Both the position numbers and the translations under genes were made by a program. A DNA stretch of 64,000 bases. It comes from Halochromatium roseum (GTDB lineage Bacteria > Pseudomonadota > Gammaproteobacteria > Chromatiales > Chromatiaceae). Positions 34,643-43,702 of the stretch are shown here, piece by piece. Where the stretch lies: the NCBI RefSeq assembly GCF_016653315.1, contig NZ_NHSH01000046.1:124001-188000 (forward strand). The letters are read 5' to 3'. Each line of letters starts with the position of its first letter. Positions within the stretch are counted from its first letter, which is position 1. The notes below the pieces were generated by a model. It saw only the letters and a program-made list of their open reading frames with translations. It was not told the origin of the DNA and ran no database searches.

Positions 34643-37013
34643 AGCGGAATCCCCACTGAGTTCGCCGCGTGCGGGGGCTCCGGCATCCGTGATGCCCGCG
34701 CTTGGCTATCAGTCGCGGTCGGACGAGGGGCCGCCTAGAATCCCGCAGGCGCATTCGCAGCAGGGGGCGCGCGTTGCGGGCGGTTCGCGGCCGAGCCTCT
34801 ACCTGCGGCTGGACAATGAGCCCGCACGCTTCCTGATCAGCGATCTCCTCACCGAGCTTGAGACCTATCTGCCGCCCGAGCAGATCAGCGAGATCTACCG
34901 AGCCTACCTCTTTGGTGCTGAAGCGCATCAAGGGCAGGAGCGACAAAGCGGTGAACCCTACATCTATCATCCCATCGCGGTGGCGCGCATCCTCGCCGAG
35001 ATGCGGATGGATTACAAAGGCCTGATGGCGGCGATCCTACACGACGTCATCGAAGACACGCCCACCGCAAAAGAGCATCTCGCCGATATCTTCGGTGATG
35101 ATGTTGCGGAGCTTGTCGACGGGGTGAGCAAACTGACCCAGATCGATTTCCCCTCGCGTGCCGAGGCGCAGGCTGCGAGCTTCCGCAAGATGATGTTGGC
35201 GATGACGCGCGATATCCGCGTCATCCTGATCAAGCTGGCGGATCGCCTACATAATATGCGCACGCTGGATGCGATGATGCCCGCCAAGCGCCGGCGCATC
35301 TCGCGTGAGACCCTCGAGATCTACGCGCCGATCGCCAACCGGCTCGGTATCAATCGGATTCGGCTCGACCTCGAAGACCTCGGCTTTCGCCATCACTGGC
35401 CTTGGCGCCATGCGGTGCTGTCGCGCACGGTCAGTGACAAACTCCAAGGTCGCAGCGAGACCGTCGCCAAGGTGGAAGCCACACTGCGAGCCCGGCTCGA
35501 AGCTGAGGGCATTGCGGCCGAGGTCTTCGGCCGCGAGAAGCATCTCTACAGCATCTATCGGAAGATGACGGCCAAGCGGCGCTCGTTCGACGATATGGTC
35601 GATGTCTTCGGCTTTCGCGTCATCGTCGACCGCGTCGACACCTGCTACCGCGTCCTCGGTCAGGTGCATGATCTCTACAAGCCGGTGCCGGGGCGCTTCA
35701 AAGACTACATCGCGATCCCGAAGTCGAACGGCTATCAGTCTTTACACACGGGTCTCATCGGTCCGCAGGGTGTGCCGATTGAGATCCAGATCCGGACTGC
35801 GGATATGAACCGGCTCGCAGAATCGGGCATTGCCGCGCATTGGATGTATAAGAGCAATGGCGAAGCCAGCGGGCCGCAGGCGGCGGCTAAGGATTGGCTG
35901 CAGGGGCTCCTAGAGGTGCAGCGCGATTCAGGCGACTCTCAAGAGTTCCTCGAGCACGTCAAGGTCGACCTATATCCAGACGAAGTCTACGTGTTCACAC
36001 CTAAGGGACGCATCCTCGTGCTGCCGATGGGGGCGACTGTGGTCGACTTCGCCTATGCGATCCACTCCGACGTTGGCAATACCTGCGTGGCGACGCGGAT
36101 CGATCGGCGCCTAGCCTCGCTGCGCACGCCGCTGCGTAGCGGACAGACCGTTGAGATCATCACCGCGCCCGGCGCCAAGCCGAATGCCGCCTGGCTCAAC
36201 TTCGTTGTCACCGGCAAGGCGCGCGCGAGTATTCGTAGCTACTTGAAAAATCTTCAGAATCGTGAAGCAGAGGCCTTGGGTCAGCGGATGCTGTCGGCTG
36301 AGCTAGCGGCCTTTGGACTGACGTTGGAGCAGGTCGGTGAGGCGCGCATCCTGGCACATGCGCTCGAGAGCGGTTTGGAAGACAGCGAGAAGCTTTTTGC
36401 TGAGATTGGTCTTGGAAATCGCATGCCGATGCTGATTGCACGGCGTCTTGCGGGCCCGTCCGAACCGGTGCCTGGTGATGAATCCTTGGTCAATGCGGGT
36501 GCGCAGGAAGCTGGCGACGCTGATCGTCGGGGCGCCCGCCGACTCGCGATTCGAGGCACTGAGGGGATGGTGGTGCACTTCGCGCGTTGCTGTCGGCCGA
36601 TCCCTGGCGATCCGATCACGGGGCTGTTCAGTGCAGGTAAGGGGATTGTGGTGCACCGCAACGAGTGCGGAAACCTAGGCGATTTCCATTCGAAGCGCGA
36701 CAAGTGGCTCGAGGTTGAATGGGCAGAAGACCCACAGGCCGAGTTCCAGACCGAGATCCGGGTTGATGTGGGTAATCGCCGTGGTGCCTTGGCGACGCTT
36801 GCCAGCGCCATCGCCGAGCAGGGCTCCAATATCGAGAACGTGAATTCGCGCGATAAGGATGGGATGACCACAACGCTCGACTTTTTGGTCAATGTGACCG
36901 GCCGCAAGCATCTTGCTGGCATCATGCGTCGTTTACGCCAGATCCCCGGCGTGACGCGCATCGTGCGTCTCTCCAATGCCGGGCGCTCGCGCGAGGTCTA
37001 CAACAAGCATTGA
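34629..37013 (+). CDS. spoT: Bifunctional (p)ppGpp synthetase/hydrolase SpoT
   Basis: RelA/SpoT-homologue controlling the stringent alarmone. Order: HD hydrolase domain (LHDVIEDT, then [11 protein letters not shown], apparently intact), synthetase domain ([16 protein letters not shown]), TGS domain ([18 protein letters not shown]) and C-terminal ACT domain ([22 protein letters not shown]). From ATG 34629 it has 794 aa, about 60 residues longer at the N-terminus than E. coli SpoT. That extension is Pro/Ser/Gly-rich and not conserved-looking; ATG 34692 would shorten it. The chosen start overlaps rpoZ by 14 nt. Confidence 0.93.
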   Translation: MQKTEAESPLSSPRAGAPASVMPALGYQSRSDEGPPRIPQAHSQQGARVAGGSRPSLYLRLDNEPARFLISDLLTELETYLPPEQISEIYRAYLFGAEAHQGQERQSGEPYIYHPIAVARILAEMRMDYKGLMAAILHDVIEDTPTAKEHLADIFGDDVAELVDGVSKLTQIDFPSRAEAQAASFRKMMLAMTRDIRVILIKLADRLHNMRTLDAMMPAKRRRISRETLEIYAPIANRLGINRIRLDLEDLGFRHHWPWRHAVLSRTVSDKLQGRSETVAKVEATLRARLEAEGIAAEVFGREKHLYSIYRKMTAKRRSFDDMVDVFGFRVIVDRVDTCYRVLGQVHDLYKPVPGRFKDYIAIPKSNGYQSLHTGLIGPQGVPIEIQIRTADMNRLAESGIAAHWMYKSNGEASGPQAAAKDWLQGLLEVQRDSGDSQEFLEHVKVDLYPDEVYVFTPKGRILVLPMGATVVDFAYAIHSDVGNTCVATRIDRRLASLRTPLRSGQTVEIITAPGAKPNAAWLNFVVTGKARASIRSYLKNLQNREAEALGQRMLSAELAAFGLTLEQVGEARILAHALESGLEDSEKLFAEIGLGNRMPMLIARRLAGPSEPVPGDESLVNAGAQEAGDADRRGARRLAIRGTEGMVVHFARCCRPIPGDPITGLFSAGKGIVVHRNECGNLGDFHSKRDKWLEVEWAEDPQAEFQTEIRVDVGNRRGALATLASAIAEQGSNIENVNSRDKDGMTTTLDFLVNVTGRKHLAGIMRRLRQIPGVTRIVRLSNAGRSREVYNKH

Positions 37014-37024
37014 GGCGATGACAG

Positions 37025-37486
37025 TCAGGACCGGCGGTCGCGAAACGGGCGGCGTCCTCGGTAGGCGGTGATCTGCTGCACGATGACTTGGAAGGGAAGA
37101 TGATCCAGACTGCCGAATCGGCTGACCGCAGCCCTGATGATCGCATCCACATCGTCGATGGTTTTTGGCACCTCCGCATCCGGGTTCAGCGCCAGATAGA
37201 GGCCGCGTAGGCCGCCCACCTGAACGCGCATCGCCTTCGCGTGCGGCAGTGCCGAACTCCCATCCGTGGTTCTCAGCGCGAACCGCGCCTGGCCTCGTAA
37301 CAGCTCCAACAACCTAACACAGCGCGCCTGCGCCTCGTCCGTCTCGCAGCTCACGCCTTCACGTTCGGCGATGCAAAAGCGCTCGGCGCGGCTGCAGGCG
37401 CATTGATTGGTCAAGATGCTCTTCTCGAACGGACAGTAGCGCTCGTTAATGGTGCTATAGGTCTCTCGTAAGACTTGGTTGTCCAT
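37025..37486 (-). CDS. Cys-rich conserved hypothetical protein
   Basis: I do not recognise this 153-aa protein. The N-terminal half has a dense cysteine pattern in CPFEKSILTNQCACSRAERF, then CIAEREGVSC and a single Cys at the end of TDEAQARC. That could bind a metal or iron-sulfur cluster. The C-terminal half is alpha/beta with VDAIIRAAVSRFGSLDHLPFQ. It is convergent with spoT and runs in the same direction as hslR and grxC, 18 nt downstream of hslR. Function unknown. Confidence 0.65.
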   Translation of the reverse strand: MDNQVLRETYSTINERYCPFEKSILTNQCACSRAERFCIAEREGVSCETDEAQARCVRLLELLRGQARFALRTTDGSSALPHAKAMRVQVGGLRGLYLALNPDAEVPKTIDDVDAIIRAAVSRFGSLDHLPFQVIVQQITAYRGRRPFRDRRS

Positions 37487-37504
37487 AAGCGATGGAGTCT
37501 CTGT

Positions 37505-37912
37505 CTATTTGCCGGTCAACTCGCTGAGTCGGCGGCGGTCGCGTTTGGTTGGGCGCCCGCCTTCAACCCGTAAGCTCGGCCCCGCGGCCCGGCGCTCTTG
37601 CACCAGCGCTTGGCGCTTGAGCCGGCTCTGCTCGTCTTCCTCGAACAGCAGTGCCGCTTCGCTGGCCGGTCGGCGCTGCTTGGAGAGCGCCTTGACCTCG
37701 ATCTGCCATTCGAGCTGGCCCTTGTGGATGCTGAGCCTGGTCCCTGGGCGCACGCTGCGGCCGGGTTTTGCGCGTTGGCCGTCGAGATGGACCTTGCCGC
37801 CGTTGATGGCCTCAACAGCGAGTGGACGCGTCTTGAAGAAGCGCGCCGCCCAGAGCCATTTGTCGAGGCGCTGGCTTCCCGCCTCTTCGGCGCTAGCCTT
37901 TGCTGAGCTCAT
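37505..37912 (-). CDS. hslR: Ribosome-associated heat-shock protein Hsp15
   Basis: A 135-aa S4-domain RNA-binding protein. RLDKWLWAARFFKTRPLAVEAI and the following GGKVHLDGQRAKPGRSVRPG are characteristic of Hsp15, which rescues 50S subunits carrying peptidyl-tRNA. The C-terminus is a highly basic tail (RPTKRDRRRLSELTGK). It lies directly downstream of grxC on the minus strand. Confidence 0.93.
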   Translation of the reverse strand: MSSAKASAEEAGSQRLDKWLWAARFFKTRPLAVEAINGGKVHLDGQRAKPGRSVRPGTRLSIHKGQLEWQIEVKALSKQRRPASEAALLFEEDEQSRLKRQALVQERRAAGPSLRVEGGRPTKRDRRRLSELTGK

Positions 37913-37936
37913 CGGTTGGCGCTCATCAGTCGGTGC

Positions 37937-38197
37937 TCATCGGCCTTGGAGCAAGGGGTCAAGCTTGCCGGCCCGGTCCAGTGCAGCCATGTCGTCGTAG
38001 CCGCCGATGTGGCGTTCATCGATGAAGATCTGCGGCACCGTGGTGCGCTGGCTGCGTTGGATCATGCTGCGCATCTGATCCTGGTCTTTATCGACCCGGA
38101 TCTCTTCGAATTCGATGCCTTTCTGCTTGAGGAGCCTGCGTGCTCGCACGCAATAGGGGCAGAAAGCGGTCGAGTACATCTCCACAATGGGCATCAT
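37937..38197 (-). CDS. grxC: Glutaredoxin 3
   Basis: An 86-aa glutathione-dependent thiol oxidoreductase with the active-site CPYC at residues 13-16, the glutathione-binding TVPQIFIDERHIGGYDD stretch (cis-Pro) and a C-terminal amphipathic helix. A second ATG follows immediately (MM), so the start could be 38194. It is read divergently from pepN and followed by hslR. Confidence 0.94.
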   Translation of the reverse strand: MMPIVEMYSTAFCPYCVRARRLLKQKGIEFEEIRVDKDQDQMRSMIQRSQRTTVPQIFIDERHIGGYDDMAALDRAGKLDPLLQGR

Positions 38198-38420
38198 GGC
38201 GCTGTTACCCTCGCTGATCGGCGCCGGCGACCGCTCTCAATCGGAGAACCGCCGCGCGCGTTGCTTGAAATCGGTCGATTGCGACCGGATGAGCCAAGAT
38301 TGGCATAAGCGACCCGCATCCGCCAAGCTTCGCCGAGCCCTGGCTGGCATCGAGCGCCACCGCCCTGTTTCCGCCAGCCTCAGTTTTTCCTCCATCCTAG
38401 CAGAGTCACTCATTACGCCG

Positions 38421-41243
38421 ATGTATCGCACGACACCACCCGTTATCCGCCTCAGCGACTATCGACCGCCGGAATTCCTGATCGATACCGTCGCACTGCG
38501 GTTCGAGCTTGACGATCAGCACACCGAGGTCGAGGCGGAACTCAGTCTGCGACGTAATCCGGCTGCGACCCGCGGCAATGGTGATCTGCGGCTGGATGGC
38601 GAACAGCTCGAACTTAAGACAATCAGCCTGAACGATCGGTCGCTGGCGCCTGCCGAGTTTCAGGTCGAGGAGGATCACCTGATCGTCCGCCGGGTGCCGG
38701 ATCGGTTCCAGCTACAGACCCGGGTGCGGTTGCATCCGAGTGCCAACACGGCGTTGGAGGGGCTCTACGTCTCCGGCGGTATGCTCTGCACCCAATGTGA
38801 GGCCGAGGGCTTTCGGCGCATCACCTACTTCCTCGATCGCCCGGACGTGATGGCGACCTACCGGGTTACTCTGATCGCTGACCCCGAGCGTTATCCGGTG
38901 CTGCTAGCAAATGGCAACCCGGCTGGTGAGGAAAGGCTTGCAGATGGCCGGCTTTGCGTCCACTGGGACGACCCCTTCCCGAAGCCGAGCTATCTGTTCG
39001 CCGTTGTCGCTGGCGCGCTGAGCGCGGTCGAGGAGACGTTCAAGACCGCCTCTGGCCGTCGCGTGCCGTTGCGGATCTATGTCGAGCCCGGCAACGAGGC
39101 GAAGTGCGCGCATGCGATGCAGTCGCTGATCCGCGCCATGCGCTGGGACGAGGAGCGCTATGGTCGCGAGTATGATCTGGAGGTGTTCAACATCGTCGCC
39201 GTCAGCCATTTCAACATGGGCGCGATGGAGAATAAGGGGCTCAATGTCTTCAACGCCAAGTACATCCTGGCGAGCCCTGAGTCGGCAACGGATGCGGATT
39301 TCGCTGGCATCGAGGGCGTGGTCGCGCATGAATATTTCCACAACTGGACCGGCAACCGCATCACCTGCCGGGATTGGTTCCAGCTCAGCCTGAAGGAGGG
39401 TTTCACCGTCTATCGCGACCAGGAGTTCTCGGCCGATATGGGCTCGCGCGGGGTCAAGCGCATCGAGGATGTGCGCATGCTCCGTGCGCGCCAATTTCCG
39501 GAGGACTCAGGCCCGATGGCGCATCCGGTGCGCCCTGATTCCTATATCGAGATCAACAACTTCTACACCGCGACGGTGTATGAGAAAGGCGCTGAGCTGG
39601 TGCGCATGCAGGCCCATCTGCTCGGTCCAAAGCGCTTCCGCAAGGCGACCGATCTCTATTTCGAGCGCTTCGATGGCCAAGCGGTGACGACCGATGATTT
39701 CGTCGATTGCATGGAGTCCGCCGGTGGCATCGACCTGACCCAGTTCAAGCGCTGGTACCGCCAAGCTGGAACGCCACAGCTCGACTGCTCCGATCGCTAT
39801 GATCCGGTGGCCGGTACCTATCAGCTCGAGGTGCGGCAGCACACGCCGGCCACGCCCGGCCAAGCCGAGAAGCAGCCGTTGCATATCCCGCTCGCCCTCG
39901 GACTGCTCGATGCCGATGGCCAGGATCTGCCGCTGCAGCTGCAAGGCGAGACCAAAGCCGCGGCACCCGGCACACGCATGCTCGAGCTGCGCCAACCAGT
40001 CGAAACCTTTGTTTTTACCGGACTCGCCGCGCAGCCAGTGCCCTCGCTGCTGCGTGGCTTCTCGGCGCCGGTGCAGGTCTGTTATCCCTACACCGATGAG
40101 CAGCTGAGTTTCTTGATGGCGCATGACAGCGACGGCTTCAATCGCTGGGACGCGGCACAGACGCTGGCTCAGCGCCTGTTGCTGGCGATGGTGGCCGACC
40201 CGGCGTTGGCGGTGCCGGATAGCTTCATCGCGGCCTTTGAGCGGGCGCTCTCAGATGCCACCGCCACCACTGCCGGCGGTGCCACCGATGCGATTGATCC
40301 TGCCGGCGCAGCCAAGACCAGTGATGCCGCACTGATCGCCGAAGTGCTCAGCTTGCCATCCGAGAGCTATCTCGGCGATCAGATGCAGGTGGTCGATGTC
40401 GATGGCATCCATCGTGCCCGCCAGGCCCTCGCCGCCGAGATTGGTCGCACCCTGCGCGAGCCGCTGCTGGCCGCCTACAGACGCACCCGCAGCGACGTCG
40501 GCTTCGACCTGAGCCATGCGTCGATGGGCCGCCGTGCGCTCGGCAACCTCTGCTTGAGCTATCTGGTGCGCGCCGGTGATGCCGAGGGGCTGAGCCTGGC
40601 GCAGCGTCAGTTCGAGGCGCAGCAGAACATGACCGATGTGATTGCGGCGCTACGCATGCTGATCGAGGCGCCCGCGCCGACTTCCGCCGACGCTCAGGCG
40701 GGTGTTTCAGAACAGGCGGTAGGGGTCGCCGTAGTGACTGGTCTATTTGGTGCTGGCATTGGCGCCGTCGTAGGCGCTGGTGCTCGGGGCGAGCAGGAGG
40801 GCAGAGATCTTGGCGAGGAGCTGCTCGCAGCCTTCTATCAGCGCTGGTCGGGAGAGCCCCTGGTGCTGGATAAATGGTTCGCACTGCAGGCGCAAAGTAG
40901 CCAGACTGATACGCTAGCGCGAGTCGAGCAGCTGTTGACGCACCCAGACTTCTCGCTCACGAATCCGAACCGCGTGCGCGCCCTGATCGGCGCCTTCGCC
41001 GCCGGCAACCCGGTGCGCTTTCATGCCGCTGATGGCACTGGCTATCGCTTCCTCACCGACCGCATCCTCGAGCTTGATCCGCTGAATCCGCAGATCGCCT
41101 CGAGACTGCTCTACCCAATGACACGTTGGCGTCGCTACGATGAGGGCCGCCAGCAGCAGATGCGCGCCCAGCTCGAGCGCATCCTCGAGGTGGAAGGGCT
41201 TTCCAACGATGTCTATGAGGTGGTGTCCAAGAGTCTGGGCTAA
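38421..41243 (+). CDS. pepN: Aminopeptidase N with unusual insertions
   Basis: M1-family zinc aminopeptidase. From ATG 38421 (MYRTTPPVIRLSDYRPPEF) it has 940 aa versus 870 in E. coli PepN. The exopeptidase motif GAMEN is at residues 267-271 and the zinc motif HEYFH at 303-307. The surplus lies mainly in two inserts of the C-terminal helical region: a Thr/Ala run (DATATTAGGATDAIDPAG, near 612-630) and residues about 753-797, which contain a glycine-zipper-like hydrophobic segment (VAVVTGLFGAGIGAVVGAGA). The 78-codon extension upstream of ATG 38421 has no conserved sequence and overlaps grxC. Confidence 0.93.
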   Translation: MYRTTPPVIRLSDYRPPEFLIDTVALRFELDDQHTEVEAELSLRRNPAATRGNGDLRLDGEQLELKTISLNDRSLAPAEFQVEEDHLIVRRVPDRFQLQTRVRLHPSANTALEGLYVSGGMLCTQCEAEGFRRITYFLDRPDVMATYRVTLIADPERYPVLLANGNPAGEERLADGRLCVHWDDPFPKPSYLFAVVAGALSAVEETFKTASGRRVPLRIYVEPGNEAKCAHAMQSLIRAMRWDEERYGREYDLEVFNIVAVSHFNMGAMENKGLNVFNAKYILASPESATDADFAGIEGVVAHEYFHNWTGNRITCRDWFQLSLKEGFTVYRDQEFSADMGSRGVKRIEDVRMLRARQFPEDSGPMAHPVRPDSYIEINNFYTATVYEKGAELVRMQAHLLGPKRFRKATDLYFERFDGQAVTTDDFVDCMESAGGIDLTQFKRWYRQAGTPQLDCSDRYDPVAGTYQLEVRQHTPATPGQAEKQPLHIPLALGLLDADGQDLPLQLQGETKAAAPGTRMLELRQPVETFVFTGLAAQPVPSLLRGFSAPVQVCYPYTDEQLSFLMAHDSDGFNRWDAAQTLAQRLLLAMVADPALAVPDSFIAAFERALSDATATTAGGATDAIDPAGAAKTSDAALIAEVLSLPSESYLGDQMQVVDVDGIHRARQALAAEIGRTLREPLLAAYRRTRSDVGFDLSHASMGRRALGNLCLSYLVRAGDAEGLSLAQRQFEAQQNMTDVIAALRMLIEAPAPTSADAQAGVSEQAVGVAVVTGLFGAGIGAVVGAGARGEQEGRDLGEELLAAFYQRWSGEPLVLDKWFALQAQSSQTDTLARVEQLLTHPDFSLTNPNRVRALIGAFAAGNPVRFHAADGTGYRFLTDRILELDPLNPQIASRLLYPMTRWRRYDEGRQQQMRAQLERILEVEGLSNDVYEVVSKSLG

Positions 41244-41453
41244 GTTGATGGGCTAAGTCGATGTTGGACTGGAACTGGATGTCGAGCGCGAGTGTTCGGC
41301 TGAGCCTGATTGTCCTGCTGCTCTATCGTGTCTCCAGTCGTTTCAGACGAGAGCCACGGATGGATACCATTCCGCTCAGAGCAAAGATTTCTTCGTGAGC
41401 GAAAAAACGTTACATCTGTAATAACGGCGACTGCCCGCATAAAACATTTAGGC

Positions 41454-41664
41454 TCATTGTGGGTTTTGAGGACATGCTTCCGGCTGTAATAACGTCTCGA
41501 GGAGCGCCCCCAGCAAGGCTCGTCCCCGTTGTCTGACGTTGTGCACGAATTCGAAGAACCCCGAGGTACAGAGGGAGTTTTTCCTGTGAGAGGCCACGAT
41601 GCGGACGCAGCCAGGAGCGTAGCAGCGACCAAAACCCTTCCATGGTGTTGACATGGTCGGCGTT
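41454..41664 (-). pseudogene. Decayed IS1595-type transposase C-terminus (frameshifted)
   Basis: On the minus strand NADHVNTMEGFWSLLRSWLR followed by PHRGLSQEKLPLYLG resembles the C-terminal part of IS1595/ISXO2-family transposases (N-x-E-G-F-W-S pattern). The frame then shifts by one base at a run of four C (41559-41562, plus strand) and continues FFEFVHNVRQRGRALLGALL to a stop at 41454. The N-terminal two thirds are missing, so it cannot transpose. The 11-bp CTGTAATAACG is repeated at 41416-41426 and 41484-41494. The fragment adjoins, and probably supplies, the draG stop codon. Confidence 0.7.
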
Positions 41665-42623
41665 TAGCCAGTCACCGCTCGCGCGTTGCAGAGCGGCGCT
41701 AGCTTGAGCAGTTGCTGGGCCTGCAAGAGGCAGCGCTGACGAGCCTCCGGGTCGAGAGTGCGCACCCAGCGCGCGGGGAGGCTGGCGGGACCGTAAAGGG
41801 CGCCGGCGATCATGCCGAGGATGCCGCCAGTAGTGTCGGCGTCGCCGCCGCGGTTGACGACATCGATGAGCGCGGATTCGAGATCGTCGGTCGCGAACAG
41901 CGCTTGGAACACGGTGCGCAGGGTGTCGGCGATGAAACCGCTGGGGTTCTCGATGCGCTTGCGGTCGTAGGCGAAGACCGGCTCTTCGGCGACCAATCCG
42001 TCTGCCAGCAGTTTGAGGTCTTTTCGCGTGCCGCCGAGCAGGCTGGCCTGGACCATGCGGATCACGCAGAGGGTGCCGGCGTCGGAGATTTGGTTGTTGT
42101 GGGTGACGTGGGCTTGGCGCCGATTGGCCTCGGCGACGTCATCGACATCGGCGCCAATCGTGGCTAAGGCGACGGGTAAGCAGCGCATGCAGGCGCCATT
42201 GCCGGCATCGAACTCGCTCTCCCGGGAGGTCCACTCGCCGGTTCGTCGATAATGAGCGATGCCTCGGCGCACGGTATTGCCGATGTCGATCGGCTTGCTG
42301 CGCATCCAGCCGCTGAAGGCCTCGGCTGCGGCTTGGGCGTTGACCTCGCCGACGGTGAGGATGCTGTCGCCGAGTGCGAGCGCCATCTCGGTGTCGTCGG
42401 TGACCTGGCCCTTGCGCAGGCGCAGCCAGCCACCGCCCTTGATGTCGCGATGTTCGCGGAATTGGTCGCGGATCTCGCGCGGGGTCATGAACTCGACGGT
42501 GGCGCCAAGTGCATCGCCGACGGCAAGGCCCAGATAGGCGCCGATGGCACGACGCTTGATCTGATCACCGCTGCCGTTCTCGGCCAGCAGGAGGAATTCA
42601 GTTCTCAGGCCCGAAACAAGCAT
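41664..42623 (-). CDS. draG: ADP-ribosyl-[dinitrogenase reductase] hydrolase DraG
   Basis: Removes ADP-ribose from Arg101 of nitrogenase Fe protein, reactivating it. The 319-aa protein shows the ARH fold: AYLGLAVGDALGATVEF, the Mn-binding TDDTEMALALGDS and the second metal motif NRGGDADTTGGILGMIAGAL. Context within the nif cluster supports DraG rather than a general ADP-ribosylglycohydrolase. ATG 42623 overlaps nifQ by 26 nt. The last codons (ACT GGC TAA) run into a transposase remnant, so the native C-terminus may have been trimmed slightly. The partner draT is not in the window. Confidence 0.88.
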   Translation of the reverse strand: MLVSGLRTEFLLLAENGSGDQIKRRAIGAYLGLAVGDALGATVEFMTPREIRDQFREHRDIKGGGWLRLRKGQVTDDTEMALALGDSILTVGEVNAQAAAEAFSGWMRSKPIDIGNTVRRGIAHYRRTGEWTSRESEFDAGNGACMRCLPVALATIGADVDDVAEANRRQAHVTHNNQISDAGTLCVIRMVQASLLGGTRKDLKLLADGLVAEEPVFAYDRKRIENPSGFIADTLRTVFQALFATDDLESALIDVVNRGGDADTTGGILGMIAGALYGPASLPARWVRTLDPEARQRCLLQAQQLLKLAPLCNARAVTG

Positions 42624-43269
42624 GGTAGTCGACGCAGACCTCACAGGAGGGTGAACGGCAGCTGTAGATGCCCTCGGCCTCGCACAGCTGTTTGTACAGG
42701 AAGCGCTTCCACTTCATGTCGTGGACGTTTTTCTGGGCAACGGCGGGGAAGTTTTGTTCCATCAGCCGACTCAGCTCGGCGCGATTCCAGAGTCCAAGGT
42801 CTTGCCAGAGGTGGTCGCTTCCCATACAGCCCGCAGCGATGATCTCGGCCATCCAGCGCTGCTGCGGGCCCGGCTGCAGGTTGAAATTACCGGGTCCCTT
42901 GTCTGATACCTGAAGCAAGAGCCGAACCAGTTCGTCCCGCTCGTCAGTCCGCTCTGGATCGAGTGGGCGCTGTGGCTGCGCAAGCGCGGTCTGTCGCAGT
43001 GCCGGGAAGTGATAGGCGACCAGCTGTTTGAACGCCTCTGGCCTGAGGCCGAGCCAGTCTGGCATGGCGCCGAGGCCCACGCATTGACTTGCGAGCATTG
43101 AGGCCAAAAGGCTGTCATTTCGATGGCCGGCGGCAAGGGACAGGAGCCAGTGCCGCCAATGCTCCGCCGTTGCATCCGGCACTGATCCTGGGCAGCCGCC
43201 TGCGGTGGGCACCCGGTTGGTGCTTGCCGCGAGGATGGGCGCTGAGGGGGCTGGAGCCGACGGCGGCAT
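42598..43269 (-). CDS. nifQ: NifQ molybdenum-donor protein
   Basis: Delivers molybdenum for FeMo-cofactor synthesis. The 223-aa protein has the conserved HLWQDLGLWNRAELSRLM and MKWKRFLYKQLCEAEG segments and the C-terminal cluster motif C-x4-C-x2-C-x5-C (Cys204, 209, 212, 218) that holds the Mo-Fe-S precursor. The first 35 residues are Pro/Ala-rich and poorly conserved, so the real start may be internal. It begins 3 nt after the FeSII-like gene and overlaps draG, so these three genes form one transcription unit. Confidence 0.92.
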   Translation of the reverse strand: MPPSAPAPSAPILAASTNRVPTAGGCPGSVPDATAEHWRHWLLSLAAGHRNDSLLASMLASQCVGLGAMPDWLGLRPEAFKQLVAYHFPALRQTALAQPQRPLDPERTDERDELVRLLLQVSDKGPGNFNLQPGPQQRWMAEIIAAGCMGSDHLWQDLGLWNRAELSRLMEQNFPAVAQKNVHDMKWKRFLYKQLCEAEGIYSCRSPSCEVCVDYHACFGPEN

Positions 43270-43272
43270 GGG

Positions 43273-43620
43273 TCAGTACTCGACGAGGACGTCTTCGTCG
43301 CGCACGATCATCTGGCAGGCCAGACGCCATTCACTGGGCATATCGTCAACGTGCAGCTGGTCGATCTGCTCTTGCGTGAGCTTGCCGAGCTCCTTGAGCA
43401 CCGTCTGTTCTTTATCAGTGAGGAAATAGCCCATGCGGTCCTTGTCGTCGACGCTGGTCACGCGCACCAGGCAATGGCCGCATTCACCGTCTTGGCAGTC
43501 GAATTGTACCGGGATCTTGTTCTCCTTGGCGATCTTGAGCAGGGTCTCGGTGTGGCTGCCGGCGACCGCGTAGACGGTCTTGTCTTTGTAGTCGGGGTTT
43601 GAAAAGGTCACGAGTGCCAT
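43273..43620 (-). CDS. FeSII (Shethna protein)-like 2Fe-2S ferredoxin
   Basis: A 115-aa plant-type ferredoxin with Cys42, Cys47, Cys50 and Cys102. Apart from the cluster motif (FDCQDGECGHCLVRV), it has the long insert and tail typical of the Azotobacter Shethna protein II: FLTDKEQTVLKELGKLT, then RLACQMIVRDEDVLVEY. FeSII binds nitrogenase under oxidative stress and protects it by forming an inactive complex. The similarity is recalled, not computed. Placement between nif ferredoxin and nifQ fits a nitrogenase role; an ordinary electron carrier is the alternative. Confidence 0.8.
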   Translation of the reverse strand: MALVTFSNPDYKDKTVYAVAGSHTETLLKIAKENKIPVQFDCQDGECGHCLVRVTSVDDKDRMGYFLTDKEQTVLKELGKLTQEQIDQLHVDDMPSEWRLACQMIVRDEDVLVEY

Positions 43621-43702
43621 GGATAGGGCTCCGCGTTGGATGGGTTGATCTGAGCTGGGATGCGCTAGATGTGCTGCGCCGCTGCGCTTGAATGAGCGCT
43701 AG

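Noticed and set aside
38187-38420. 78-codon N-terminal extension of pepN
   Set aside because: It overlaps grxC and shows no conservation; M1 aminopeptidase similarity begins at MYRTTPPV.
42598-43269. Reading the gene before draG as draT
   Set aside because: The sequence has the NifQ C-terminal C-x4-C-x2-C-x5-C motif and HLWQDLGL core, not an ADP-ribosyltransferase fold.
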